The position numbers and the translations under genes were made by a program. The notes below the pieces were generated by a model. It was not told the DNA's origin. It made no database searches and worked only from the letters and a program-made list of their open reading frames with translations. 64,000 nucleotides of DNA from Faecalibacillus faecis (GTDB taxonomy: Bacteria; Bacillota_I; Bacilli_A; Erysipelotrichales; Coprobacillaceae), in assembly GCF_003024675.1 (NCBI RefSeq), contig NZ_PYLP01000009.1, forward strand, positions 18,679-82,678, in the 5' to 3' direction. Within the stretch, counting starts at the first letter, position 1; every line of letters starts with the position of its first letter. Shown in pieces: positions 53,579-62,577 of the stretch.

Positions 53579-55522
53579 ATGAATCGTAAAAGTTTAACGA
53601 TTGCTGCAACAACAGTGACGGCCGTTTCATCAGCAGTCCTTGTTGCTAAAAAAGTAAAGAATAATAAAAAGGATGAAAAGATAAATACGTATCGAAATAC
53701 AGAATTAGGAAAGTATGATAAAAATGATAAAGGAATTTATTATACAAATGGAAATTATGAAGCTTTTGCCAGACCTAAAAAACCAGAAAATGTTGAAAAT
53801 AAAAATGCATATTTAATAGGAAGTGGTCTAGCAAGTTTAGCGGCAGCTTGTTTCTTGGTAAGAGATGGACAAATGCCTGGAAAAAATATTCATATTTTAG
53901 AAGCAATGGATATTGCTGGTGGTGCCTGTGATGGTATTTTTGATCCTTCTAGAGGTTATATCATGCGTGGTGGTCGTGAAATGGAAAATCATTTTGAATG
54001 TTTATGGGATCTATTTAGAAGTATTCCTTCACTAGAAATCAAAGATGCCAGTGTATTAGATGAATTTTATTGGCTTAATAAAGAGGATCCAAATTATTCT
54101 TTATGTCGTGCAACCATTAACAGAGGACAAGACGCTAAAACCAATGGACAATTTAATTTAAGTCAAAAAGGTTGCATGGAAATCATGAAACTGTTTATGA
54201 CAAAAGATGAAGATCTTTATGATAAAACGATTGAAGATGTTTTTGATGAAGAAGTTTTTAATTCAACATTTTGGATGTATTGGCGTACCATGTTTGCCTT
54301 TGAAAATTGGCATAGTGCTTTAGAAATGAAACTTTATTTTCAACGTTTTATTCACCATATTTCGGGCTTACCTGATTTTAGCGCTTTAAAATTTACGCGT
54401 TATAATCAATATGAATCACTTATTTTACCAATACAAAAGTATCTTGAAAAACATGGGGTTGATTTTCAATTTAACACAGAGGTAACGAATGTTTTATTTG
54501 ATATTAAACCTGATAAAAAAGTTGCTAAAACGATTGAATGTAACGTAAAAGGAAAAGAAAAAAGAATTTCCCTTAGCGAAAATGATTTGGTTTTTATTAC
54601 CAATGGAAGCTGTACAGAGGGTACAATTTATGGAGATCAAAATCATGCTCCTAATGGAAATGCAGAAATACGAACAAGTGGATGCTGGAATTTATGGAAA
54701 AATATTGCTAAGCAAGATAAGTCTTTTGGACATCCTGAAAAATTCTGTAGTGATATTCAAAAGACAAATTGGGAATCGGCAACAGTTACAACATTAGATG
54801 ATAAAATCATTCCTTATATTACGAATATTTGTAAAAGAGATCCTAAAACAGGACATGTTGTTACAGGAGGTATTGTCAGTTGTCAAGATTCATCATGGCT
54901 TTTAAGTTGGACCATTAATCGTCAAGGCCAATTTAAACAACAAGATAAAGATAAAGTCTGTGTGTGGGTTTATGGATTATTTACTGATACAATAGGAGAT
55001 TATGTTAAAAAGCCAATGAAAGATTGTACAGGAAAAGAAATTACCATGGAATGGTTGTATCACCTTGGTGTTCCTGAAGAATTAATAGAAGACTATGCAA
55101 CCAATAGTGCTATCTGTATACCAACTATGATGCCTTATATTACAGCTTTCTTTATGCCAAGAAGAAAAGAAGATCGTCCGGATGTTATTGTTAAAGATGC
55201 AATTAATTTTGCCTTTTTAGGACAATTTGCACATACACCAAGAGATACTGTATTTACTACAGAATATTCGGTAAGAACAGCGATGGAAGCTGTTTATGGT
55301 TTATTAGGTGTTGATCGAGGTGTTCCAGAAGTATGGGGCAGTGTTTACGATATTCGAGAACTTTTAGATAGTTCTGTAAAATTAATGGATGGTAAATCAC
55401 CCTTAGAGATGAATTTAGGTCCTTTAAATATAATCAAAAAGCCTTTAATAAGAAGTATTAAAGGAACGGTTATTGAAAAATTATTAAAAGAGCATCAAAT
55501 TTTAAAAGAAAATGAAAAGTAA
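53579..55522 (+). CDS. ohyA: Oleate hydratase with N-terminal membrane-like segment
   Basis: 647 residues from the ATG at 53579 (AAAGGTGG upstream). FAD-dependent enzyme that adds water to the double bond of oleate and related fatty acids, giving 10-hydroxystearate and helping to detoxify host fatty acids. FAD motif AYLIGSGLASLAAACFLVRDG, catalytic region RGGREMENHFECLWDLFRSIPSLE, NRGQDAKTNG, MMPYITAFFMPRRKEDRPD. Unusual: the first 35 residues (SLTIAATTVTAVSSAVLVAKKV, then a lysine-rich linker) look like a membrane anchor absent from most OhyA proteins. Flanked by two TetR genes. Confidence 0.9.
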   Translation: MNRKSLTIAATTVTAVSSAVLVAKKVKNNKKDEKINTYRNTELGKYDKNDKGIYYTNGNYEAFARPKKPENVENKNAYLIGSGLASLAAACFLVRDGQMPGKNIHILEAMDIAGGACDGIFDPSRGYIMRGGREMENHFECLWDLFRSIPSLEIKDASVLDEFYWLNKEDPNYSLCRATINRGQDAKTNGQFNLSQKGCMEIMKLFMTKDEDLYDKTIEDVFDEEVFNSTFWMYWRTMFAFENWHSALEMKLYFQRFIHHISGLPDFSALKFTRYNQYESLILPIQKYLEKHGVDFQFNTEVTNVLFDIKPDKKVAKTIECNVKGKEKRISLSENDLVFITNGSCTEGTIYGDQNHAPNGNAEIRTSGCWNLWKNIAKQDKSFGHPEKFCSDIQKTNWESATVTTLDDKIIPYITNICKRDPKTGHVVTGGIVSCQDSSWLLSWTINRQGQFKQQDKDKVCVWVYGLFTDTIGDYVKKPMKDCTGKEITMEWLYHLGVPEELIEDYATNSAICIPTMMPYITAFFMPRRKEDRPDVIVKDAINFAFLGQFAHTPRDTVFTTEYSVRTAMEAVYGLLGVDRGVPEVWGSVYDIRELLDSSVKLMDGKSPLEMNLGPLNIIKKPLIRSIKGTVIEKLLKEHQILKENEK

Positions 55523-55530
55523 TTGATTTT

Positions 55531-56049
55531 TTACCATGAAACTTTAAAAACGTCAGGAAACATTTGATAAAGTGTTTTACCAGCTTGTTGAGGAGATAAA
55601 TCAAATTTACCAAGAATATAATGTTGGTACATGATAGAAGCTCCACCACAAAAAACATCTAATAAAAGAAGATCTTTATCTTCAAATTGGATGTTTTTTA
55701 TTTTACACATCTCAATAACAGTATTATAGGAATATTGGTAGATAAAATCTCCTAAAGAATTAATACCGGTATAATCAAAAGCATTTTTTAAATAATGAAG
55801 CTCTTTACTCATATTAAATAAATTAATGAAGACATCTTCATAATTGTGATTTTGACTACTATGCATATATTGGTCTATGATCCTTTTATAATTATTATTC
55901 ATCACATCATATTTATCTTTATAGTGACGATAAAAAGAGGATGTTGAAACATGAGCTTCTTTATCTTCTTCTAAAACATATTTATCAATATATTTTTTTA
56001 TTTCTTCTTCAAAAGGAAGAACATCTTTAGGAAATTCTTCATCGGTCAT
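55531..56049 (-). CDS. TetR family regulator downstream of oleate hydratase
   Basis: 172 residues: an N-terminal HTH region (EDKEAHVSTSSFYRHYKDKYDVMNNNYKRIIDQYM) with the recognition helix STSSFYRHYKDK but a shortened first half, so the domain is less typical. The C-terminal part (FDYTGINSLGDFIYQYSYNTVIEMC, VFCGGASIMYQHYILGKFDLSP) matches TetR_C_8-like domains. It converges on the oleate hydratase gene with eight bases between stops. A role in controlling it is inferred only from position. Confidence 0.75.
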   Translation of the reverse strand: MTDEEFPKDVLPFEEEIKKYIDKYVLEEDKEAHVSTSSFYRHYKDKYDVMNNNYKRIIDQYMHSSQNHNYEDVFINLFNMSKELHYLKNAFDYTGINSLGDFIYQYSYNTVIEMCKIKNIQFEDKDLLLLDVFCGGASIMYQHYILGKFDLSPQQAGKTLYQMFPDVFKVSW

Positions 56050-56286
56050 GTTTGAATTTTTATAACGATAAATGGTAATACTTTTTGTTTGTCAATCAAC
56101 TGTATAAATTTTGCTGAAGTTATTTTCCAAAGCGTTAAAAATATCAATTATATTAAGAGGAAGATTATTATTTATTTCTTTGTTCATCTTAATCGCCACT
56201 TTCAAGTCATTTTTATTTAATTTATTATATCACGGTATGATTTGAAAAATAATCTAAATGATTAATAAGTATTTCAAATTACAATT
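56050..56286. other. Gap with a short unconfirmed reading frame
   Basis: Between the TetR and hydrolase genes lies a minus-strand frame (about 56093-56188) reading MNKEINNNLPLNIIDIFNALENN... and ending after IYTVD. The start has no good ribosome site. I read it as a possible fragment rather than a gene; the rest of the gap shows nothing else. Confidence 0.3.
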
Positions 56287-57207
56287 TTATATATTTGTTT
56301 GCCATGCGTTTAAATTATCTAATATATATTGATATATAAGCTGATTTTGTTTTTCGTTTAAGATTTCATGACGCATATTTTCAAAAAGATAGGAATCTAC
56401 ACACATATAACCTCTAGATTTTATGTTGGAAACAGCTTTGTTGAATTTTACTTCATTTGTAATACAAGGATCATCTTTACCAGCAATAAATAAAATAGGT
56501 AAAGAGGGATTAGACATTGTCCAGTTTTCATTATGATATGTATTTATTACAAGATTAAAGAGGGATTCAAAGCCATTTGCGGTAAAGGTAAAATAACATA
56601 AAGGATTTTTATTATAAGAATCTACAATATTTTCATCACTACAAATCCAACTGTTAGGAATATCTGTATGAAACCTTTTATTAAAAGCTTGAAAACTTAA
56701 ATTTTGAATTAATTGAGGGCGATAATGATCATCTTTGATTTTTGAATAGATACGAGCTATTTTTACTCCTATAGGAGCAAGAGGATTATCACTAGGACTT
56801 CCACAAACAATTAAACCATCAATATCTTGATCATACTTTTGACAAAAACAGCGCACGACTAAAGATCCCATACTATGTCCTAAAAGATAGAGTGGGAGAT
56901 GAGGATATTGTTGTTTAATCATCAAAGTAATTTGGTGGAGATCTTCAACAATTGCTAGATGACCATTATCATAAAAATACCCCAAATCATTTTTGTCTTT
57001 TATACTTTTTCCATGTCCACGATGGTCATGAATAATACATAAATATCCTTGATTTGATAAGAAATTCATAAAGTCGATGTATCTCTCTTTATGCTCACAC
57101 ATACCATGAGAAATTTGTACAATTCCTTTTGGATTTTCACAAGAAATAATAATGCCATCTAATTTGAGTTGATCATAATTTGATTTTATTTGAAAACTTT
57201 TATACAT
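56287..57207 (-). CDS. Alpha/beta hydrolase, lysophospholipase or monoacylglycerol lipase type
   Basis: 306 residues from 57207 (AGGTGAT upstream). Hydrolase_4 family: KGIVQISHGMCEHKERYIDFMNFLSNQGYLCIIHDHRGHGKS, nucleophile in LYLLGHSMGSLVVRCF, acid in FIAGKDDPCI and histidine near YLFENMRHEILNE. No signal peptide, so cytoplasmic. Substrates are glycerides or lysophospholipids. Near the oleate hydratase, suggesting local fatty-acid handling, though not co-transcribed. Confidence 0.88.
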   Translation of the reverse strand: MYKSFQIKSNYDQLKLDGIIISCENPKGIVQISHGMCEHKERYIDFMNFLSNQGYLCIIHDHRGHGKSIKDKNDLGYFYDNGHLAIVEDLHQITLMIKQQYPHLPLYLLGHSMGSLVVRCFCQKYDQDIDGLIVCGSPSDNPLAPIGVKIARIYSKIKDDHYRPQLIQNLSFQAFNKRFHTDIPNSWICSDENIVDSYNKNPLCYFTFTANGFESLFNLVINTYHNENWTMSNPSLPILFIAGKDDPCITNEVKFNKAVSNIKSRGYMCVDSYLFENMRHEILNEKQNQLIYQYILDNLNAWQTNI

Positions 57208-57273
57208 ATTTATCACCTAACTACATTATAACTAAAAAACAAATATTTTGATATGATAAAGAATTAATATAAC

Positions 57274-57303
57274 AAAAAAGCCTTGATAAAATCAAGACTT
57301 TTT
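57274..57303. terminator. Terminator after the GGGtGRT gene (minus strand)
   Basis: AAAAAGTCTTGAT and ATCAAGGCTTTTT (minus strand) pair around TTT and are followed by T residues on the minus strand. The plus strand also shows a T-run. Confidence 0.85.
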
Positions 57304-57319
57304 AATATGAGTTTGTGAA

Positions 57320-58318
57320 TTATTTACAAGCTTCTTCGATAGCAACGGCAACAGCTACAGTAGCTCCAACCATTGGGTTGTTCCCCATACCGATTAATCC
57401 CATCATTTCTACGTGAGCAGGAACTGATGAAGAACCAGCGAATTGAGCATCACTGTGCATACGTCCCATAGTATCAGTCATACCATAAGAAGCAGGACCA
57501 GCAGCCATGTTATCAGGATGTAAAGTACGTCCAGTTCCACCACCAGATGCAACTGAGAAGTATTTTTTACCTTGTTCAATACATTCTTTTTTGTATGTTC
57601 CAGCAACTGGATGTTGGAAACGAGTAGGGTTAGTAGAGTTACCAGTGATTGATACATCTACACCTTCTTTATGCATGATAGCAACACCTTCACGTACGTC
57701 ATCTGCACCATAGCAGTTAACTTTAGCACGTGGACCATCACTATAAGCAGTTCTAGATACTTCTTTAACTTCTCCAGTGAAATAATCGAATTGAGTTTCT
57801 ACATAAGTGAAACCATTGATTCTTGAGATGATTTTAGCAGCATCTTTTCCTAAACCATTTAAGATAACTCTTAATGGATTTTTTCTTACTTTGTTAGCTT
57901 TTTCAGCAATTTTGATTGCACCTTCAGCAGCAGCGAAAGATTCATGTCCAGCTAAGAAAGCGAAACATTGAGTGTTTTCGTTTAATAACATTGCTCCTAA
58001 GTTACCATGACCTAAACCTACTTTACGATCATCAGCAACAGATCCTGGAATACAGAATGATTGTAATCCAACACCGATTGTTTTAGCAGCATCTTCTGCT
58101 TTAGTATCACCATTTTTAATTGCCATAGCAGCACCAACTGTATATGCCCAACAAGCGTTTTCGAAACAAATTGGTTGTGTAGATTTTACGATATCATAAA
58201 CGTTGATACCTTTTTCATCACAAATAGCTTTTGCTTCTTCGATTGATTTGATATCATATTTAGCTAATGCAGCGTTAATTTGATCAATTCTTCTTTCATA
58301 ACTTTCAAATAATGCCAT
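57320..58318 (-). CDS. GGGtGRT family protein of unknown function
   Basis: 332 residues, soluble. Named after its conserved motif, seen here as ASGGGTGRTLHPDNMAAGPASYGMTDTMGRMHSDAQFAGSSSVPAHVEMMG. Other conserved parts: GVGLQSFCIPGSVADDRKVGLGHGNLGAMLL and GHESFAAAEGAIKIAEKANKVRKNPLRVILNGLGKDAAKIISRINGFTYVET. It is always or often beside a NifU-like scaffold, as here (17 bases apart, ribosome site AGGAGG). Codon choice is strongly biased to GCA/GGT-type codons as in highly expressed genes. Enzymatic function unknown; a role in Fe-S protein assembly or metal handling is inference. Confidence 0.88.
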   Translation of the reverse strand: MALFESYERRIDQINAALAKYDIKSIEEAKAICDEKGINVYDIVKSTQPICFENACWAYTVGAAMAIKNGDTKAEDAAKTIGVGLQSFCIPGSVADDRKVGLGHGNLGAMLLNENTQCFAFLAGHESFAAAEGAIKIAEKANKVRKNPLRVILNGLGKDAAKIISRINGFTYVETQFDYFTGEVKEVSRTAYSDGPRAKVNCYGADDVREGVAIMHKEGVDVSITGNSTNPTRFQHPVAGTYKKECIEQGKKYFSVASGGGTGRTLHPDNMAAGPASYGMTDTMGRMHSDAQFAGSSSVPAHVEMMGLIGMGNNPMVGATVAVAVAIEEACK

Positions 58319-58335
58319 TTTTTCGTATCCTCCTA

Positions 58336-59028
58336 TTATTCTTTTCTTGGATCGATGTATTTAGCAGCATCGTTGAATCTACCGTAGTTACCTTTAGCAG
58401 CTTCTAAAGCTTCATTAGCATCTTTTCCATCTTTAATCATTTCCATCATTCTACCTAAGTTAACGAATTCGTAACCGATAATTTCATCATTTGTATCTAA
58501 AGCGATACGAGTAATGTAACCTTCAGTTAATTCTAAGTAACGAGGTCCTTTTAATTTAGTAGAGTATGATGTACCTACCATTGATCTTAAACCTTTACCT
58601 AAGTCTTCAAGACCAGCACCTACAGGTAATCCACCTTCAGAGAATGCTGATTGAGTACGTCCATAAACGATTTGTAAGAATAATTCTCTCATAGCTGTGT
58701 TAATAGCATCACAAACTAAGTCAGTATTTAAACCTTCTAATAAAGTTTTACCAACTAATGCTTCACTAGCCATAGCAGCAGAGTGAGTCATACCTGAGCA
58801 TCCAACAGTTTCGATTAATGCTTCTTCAATGATACCTTCTTTAACATTTAAAGTAAGTTTACATGCACCTTGTTGTGGAGCACACCAACCAATACCATGT
58901 GTTAAACCAGAAATATCTTTGATTTCTTTTGAATATACCCATTTACCTTCTTCAGGAATAGGAGCACATCCGTGTGATGCACCACGATTTACAGTGCACA
59001 TTTCTTCAACTTCATGTGAATAAATCAT
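58336..59028 (-). CDS. NifU-like iron-sulfur scaffold protein, partner of GGGtGRT
   Basis: 230 residues. The core ALIETVGCSGMTHSAAMASEALVGKTLLEGL corresponds to the NifU/IscU cluster-holding region (GCxAxxAS...GKT), here GCSGMTHSAAMAS with Cys77. Further cysteines at about positions 11, 21, 49 (GWC), 56 (GAC) and 106 could bind a cluster. The N-terminus (about 60 residues) and C-terminus (ITRIALDTNDEIIGYEFVNLGRMMEMIKDGKDANEAL) are extensions not found in IscU. Preceded by AAAGGAG. First gene of a two-gene transcript from a strong sigma-A promoter. Confidence 0.85.
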   Translation of the reverse strand: MIYSHEVEEMCTVNRGASHGCAPIPEEGKWVYSKEIKDISGLTHGIGWCAPQQGACKLTLNVKEGIIEEALIETVGCSGMTHSAAMASEALVGKTLLEGLNTDLVCDAINTAMRELFLQIVYGRTQSAFSEGGLPVGAGLEDLGKGLRSMVGTSYSTKLKGPRYLELTEGYITRIALDTNDEIIGYEFVNLGRMMEMIKDGKDANEALEAAKGNYGRFNDAAKYIDPRKE

Positions 59029-59108
59029 TTTTTATTTTCTCCTTTCATCACATTAATGATCACAAACATTAAAAAAGAAATAACGTAAAAACTACATAAA
59101 TTTCTTCC

Positions 59109-59132
59109 TTCAGGTGAAGGAATTCACCTGAA
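59109..59132. promoter_or_regulatory. 24-bp palindrome at the start site of the scaffold/GGGtGRT transcript
   Basis: The arms TTCAGGTGAA and TTCACCTGAA are perfect inverses with a GGAA spacer. They begin four bases downstream of the -10 box and cover the expected start point: either an operator or a 5'-terminal RNA hairpin. Confidence 0.75.
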
Positions 59133-59135
59133 CAA

Positions 59136-59164
59136 ATTATAAAGTGTCGATTAAAGAAAGTCAA
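59136..59164 (-). promoter_or_regulatory. Strong promoter of the scaffold/GGGtGRT transcript
   Basis: On the minus strand TTGACT (59159-59164) and TATAAT (59136-59141) are 17 bases apart, a near-consensus sigma-A promoter. The following leader is about 100 bases long and rich in T and A. Confidence 0.8.
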
Positions 59165-59280
59165 TGAAACAAGAAAGATAAATAAATGAAAAAAGGAATT
59201 TTTTTGTATCTATCAAAGAATATTTCTTAAAAAAAAGGACAAAATGTTATTTGTAGTAAAAAAAAAGAAGATAAAAAAGG

Positions 59281-60712
<1,432 letters not shown>

Positions 60713-60718
60713 TTTTGC

Positions 60719-60811
60719 TATTAAAAGATAATGTTGTTATATCCCTTTAACGATTAAATCGTAACTTCCCAATTTTAGACTAAATCATATAAGAAATATT
60801 ATCTTTTAATA
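60719..60811 (+). ncRNA. Structured region after enolase, possible 3'UTR or small RNA
   Basis: TATTAAAAGATAAT (60719-60732) and ATTATCTTTTAATA (60798-60811) are exact 14-base inverses, enclosing a smaller hairpin ACGAT/ATCGT. Followed by A/T and then a second terminator at 60821-60849. It may be a long terminator arm, a structured 3' end or a MITE-like repeat; no protein is encoded. Confidence 0.45.
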
Positions 60812-60820
60812 ATATAGATA

Positions 60821-60849
60821 AAAAAAGGTGATGCAAGTCATCTTTTTTT
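60821..60849 (+). terminator. Intrinsic terminator downstream of enolase
   Basis: AAAAAGGTGA and TCATCTTTTT form a stem with one G·T pair and are followed by T residues. Confidence 0.75.
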
Positions 60850-61075
60850 GTAAATAAATTACATTCTTTATTTAATTGGGAGAAATTAATGAAAATAACT
60901 CTCTAAATATTTTAAAAAGGTATACAATTTCTATCCTATATATAAAATAAAGATTGTCATTTACTTAATAAAATAAATACCTTCCGTATTTTTTTGACTA
61001 CTTGCGGAAATGACACAAAAATCATTTGCAGCTGCAAATGATTTTTTTATGTATAGACATGTAAATAAATTACAT
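60849..61075. repeat. Pair of 16-bp repeats TGTAAATAAATTACAT before the PTS gene
   Basis: The same 16 bases occur at 60849-60864 and 61060-61075, 211 bp apart, in the same orientation; each has TGTAA/TTACA symmetry. Between them lies an AT-rich leader and a perfect palindrome. They look like paired operators for the PTS EIIC gene or its RpiR-type regulator. Confidence 0.5.
61017..61048. terminator. Perfect palindrome, terminator-like, before the PTS gene
   Basis: AAAAATCATTTGCAG and CTGCAAATGATTTTT meet without a loop and are followed by T residues, so it can terminate in either direction. It lies 150 bases before the PTS EIIC start. Confidence 0.75.
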
Positions 61076-61132
61076 CATTTTGAAAAGTTAAAAAGAATGT
61101 TGTAAATAAAAAACAAAAACCAATGTAAGCCT

Positions 61133-61160
61133 TTAACAAAGAAAAATGTCACGTTATGAT
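61133..61160 (+). promoter_or_regulatory. Promoter of the PTS EIIC-rpiR genes
   Basis: TTAACA (61133-61138) and TATGAT (61155-61160) are 16 bases apart. A cre-like but imperfect TGTAAGCC-TTTAACA overlaps the -35 box. Confidence 0.5.
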
Positions 61161-61195
61161 AATCATGTCAAAATTAATTAAGGGAGGAAATAATT

Positions 61196-62500
61196 ATGGA
61201 CAAAATGGCAGATGTCTTAGGTCGTGCTGGTGCATGGTGCGGTCAAAACAAATATTTATCTGCAATCAAAAATGCGTTCCAAAACTTCATGCCTTTAACA
61301 ATCGCTGGGGCAATTGGGGTTTTATGGTGTAACGTATTGGTTAACGAAAGTACTGGGTTAGGTATGTTCTTCAAACCAATCATGGCTTTAGATTTCTTAA
61401 ACCCAGCATTCCAAGCTGTTAACTTCTGTACTATCAGCTGTATCACAGTTGGTATCACTCTTGGTATTGCCCAAGAAATCGGTATTTGGAACATGGGAGC
61501 TGAAAAAGCTGGTTATATTCCAGGATTAGTAGGTTTAGCTGCATGGTTATCAGTTACAAACACTTCACACATGGTAGAAGGAGCTAAAGATGCTTTCACT
61601 GGTATCGCTGGTAATGAATTAGGAGCTACTGGTTTATTCACTGGTATGATCATTGGTATTTTATCAGTAGAATTATTCTGCTTCTTCGAAAAACAAGATG
61701 CATTAAAAATTAAAATGCCAGAACAAGTTCCACCAGGAGTTGCTCGTGCATTCGAAGTTTTAGTACCAGCTACTTTAACTTTAATCATCACTGCTTGTAT
61801 TGGATCAGCATGTTATAACTTAACTGGTTTATACTTAAATGATGTTATCAAAAATGGTATCCAAGGTCCTTTAGGAGCTGTAGGTGCTACAATTCCAGGT
61901 GTTATGATTATCTATTTAGTAATCATGTTATTCTGGTTAGTAGGTATCCATGGTAACAACATGTTGTCTGCAGTAAAAGAAGCATTATTTACACCATTAG
62001 CACTTGAAAACGTTGAAGCATTCAACAAAGGTGAAACTCCAAAAAATATCATCAACATGTATTTCTTACAAATGTGTGGTGAATTCGGTGGTTCAGGTGT
62101 TACTATCGGTTTAGTAATCGCAATCATGATCTTTGGTAAACGTGAAGATAACAAAGCAATCGCTTCATTATCATTAGTTCCAGGTTTATTCAACATCAAT
62201 GAAACAGTTACATTCGGTATTCCAATGGTATTAAACCCAATCTTAGGTATTCCATTTGTATTTGCATGTTTAGTAACTATCTTAGTTGGTTATGTATTAA
62301 CAGTTATCGGATTCTGTCCAGTTGCATGTTTAACAGTACCTTGGACAACTCCACCAATCGTATTTGGTTTCTTAGCTACAGGTGCAAACATTATGGGTGC
62401 AGTAACTCAAGCAATTTTAATTGTTGTTTCAACAGTTATCTATGTACCATTCTTAATTGCATACGAAAAATACCAAAACAAACAAGCTGCAGAAGCTTAA
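61196..62500 (+). CDS. PTS sugar transporter, EIIC subunit (lactose/cellobiose family)
   Basis: 434 residues, about ten membrane segments; the start follows AAGGGAGG. The EIIC-specific pattern is seen in NFMPLTIAGAIGVLWCNVLV, IGVQEIG-like LGIAQEIGIWNMG, GIHGNNMLSAVKEALFTPL, and GLFNINETVTFGIPMVLNPILGIPFVF with the conserved NEP-like NET and substrate histidine in GIHGNN. No EIIA or EIIB is beside it, so it must pair with enzymes encoded elsewhere. Codon use is biased as in highly expressed genes. Followed by an rpiR regulator. Confidence 0.9.
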   Translation: MDKMADVLGRAGAWCGQNKYLSAIKNAFQNFMPLTIAGAIGVLWCNVLVNESTGLGMFFKPIMALDFLNPAFQAVNFCTISCITVGITLGIAQEIGIWNMGAEKAGYIPGLVGLAAWLSVTNTSHMVEGAKDAFTGIAGNELGATGLFTGMIIGILSVELFCFFEKQDALKIKMPEQVPPGVARAFEVLVPATLTLIITACIGSACYNLTGLYLNDVIKNGIQGPLGAVGATIPGVMIIYLVIMLFWLVGIHGNNMLSAVKEALFTPLALENVEAFNKGETPKNIINMYFLQMCGEFGGSGVTIGLVIAIMIFGKREDNKAIASLSLVPGLFNINETVTFGIPMVLNPILGIPFVFACLVTILVGYVLTVIGFCPVACLTVPWTTPPIVFGFLATGANIMGAVTQAILIVVSTVIYVPFLIAYEKYQNKQAAEA

Positions 62501-62501
62501 T

Positions 62502-62542
62502 AATGAAATTGACAAGGATACGTTGTATTCTTGTCTTTCATT
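62502..62542 (+). promoter_or_regulatory. Intercistronic hairpin between PTS EIIC and rpiR
   Basis: AATGAAA, GACAAG and ATAC on the left are matched by GTAT, CTTGTC and TTTCATT on the right around GTT, a 41-base near-perfect palindrome without a T-run. More likely an mRNA processing or stabilising element, or an operator, than a terminator. Confidence 0.6.
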
Positions 62543-62577
62543 GTATATAAAGGTACAATGGATTTAGAGGTGAGAAT

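Noticed and set aside
56093..56188. Short minus-strand gene MNKEINNNLPLN...
   Set aside because: No ribosome site, 31 codons only and no recognisable family; kept only as part of the gap description.
61123..61138. Second cre box (TGTAAGCC-TTTAACA) before the PTS gene
   Set aside because: It has one base too many in the centre and lacks the core CG, so it falls short of a cre site. Mentioned only as a weak resemblance.
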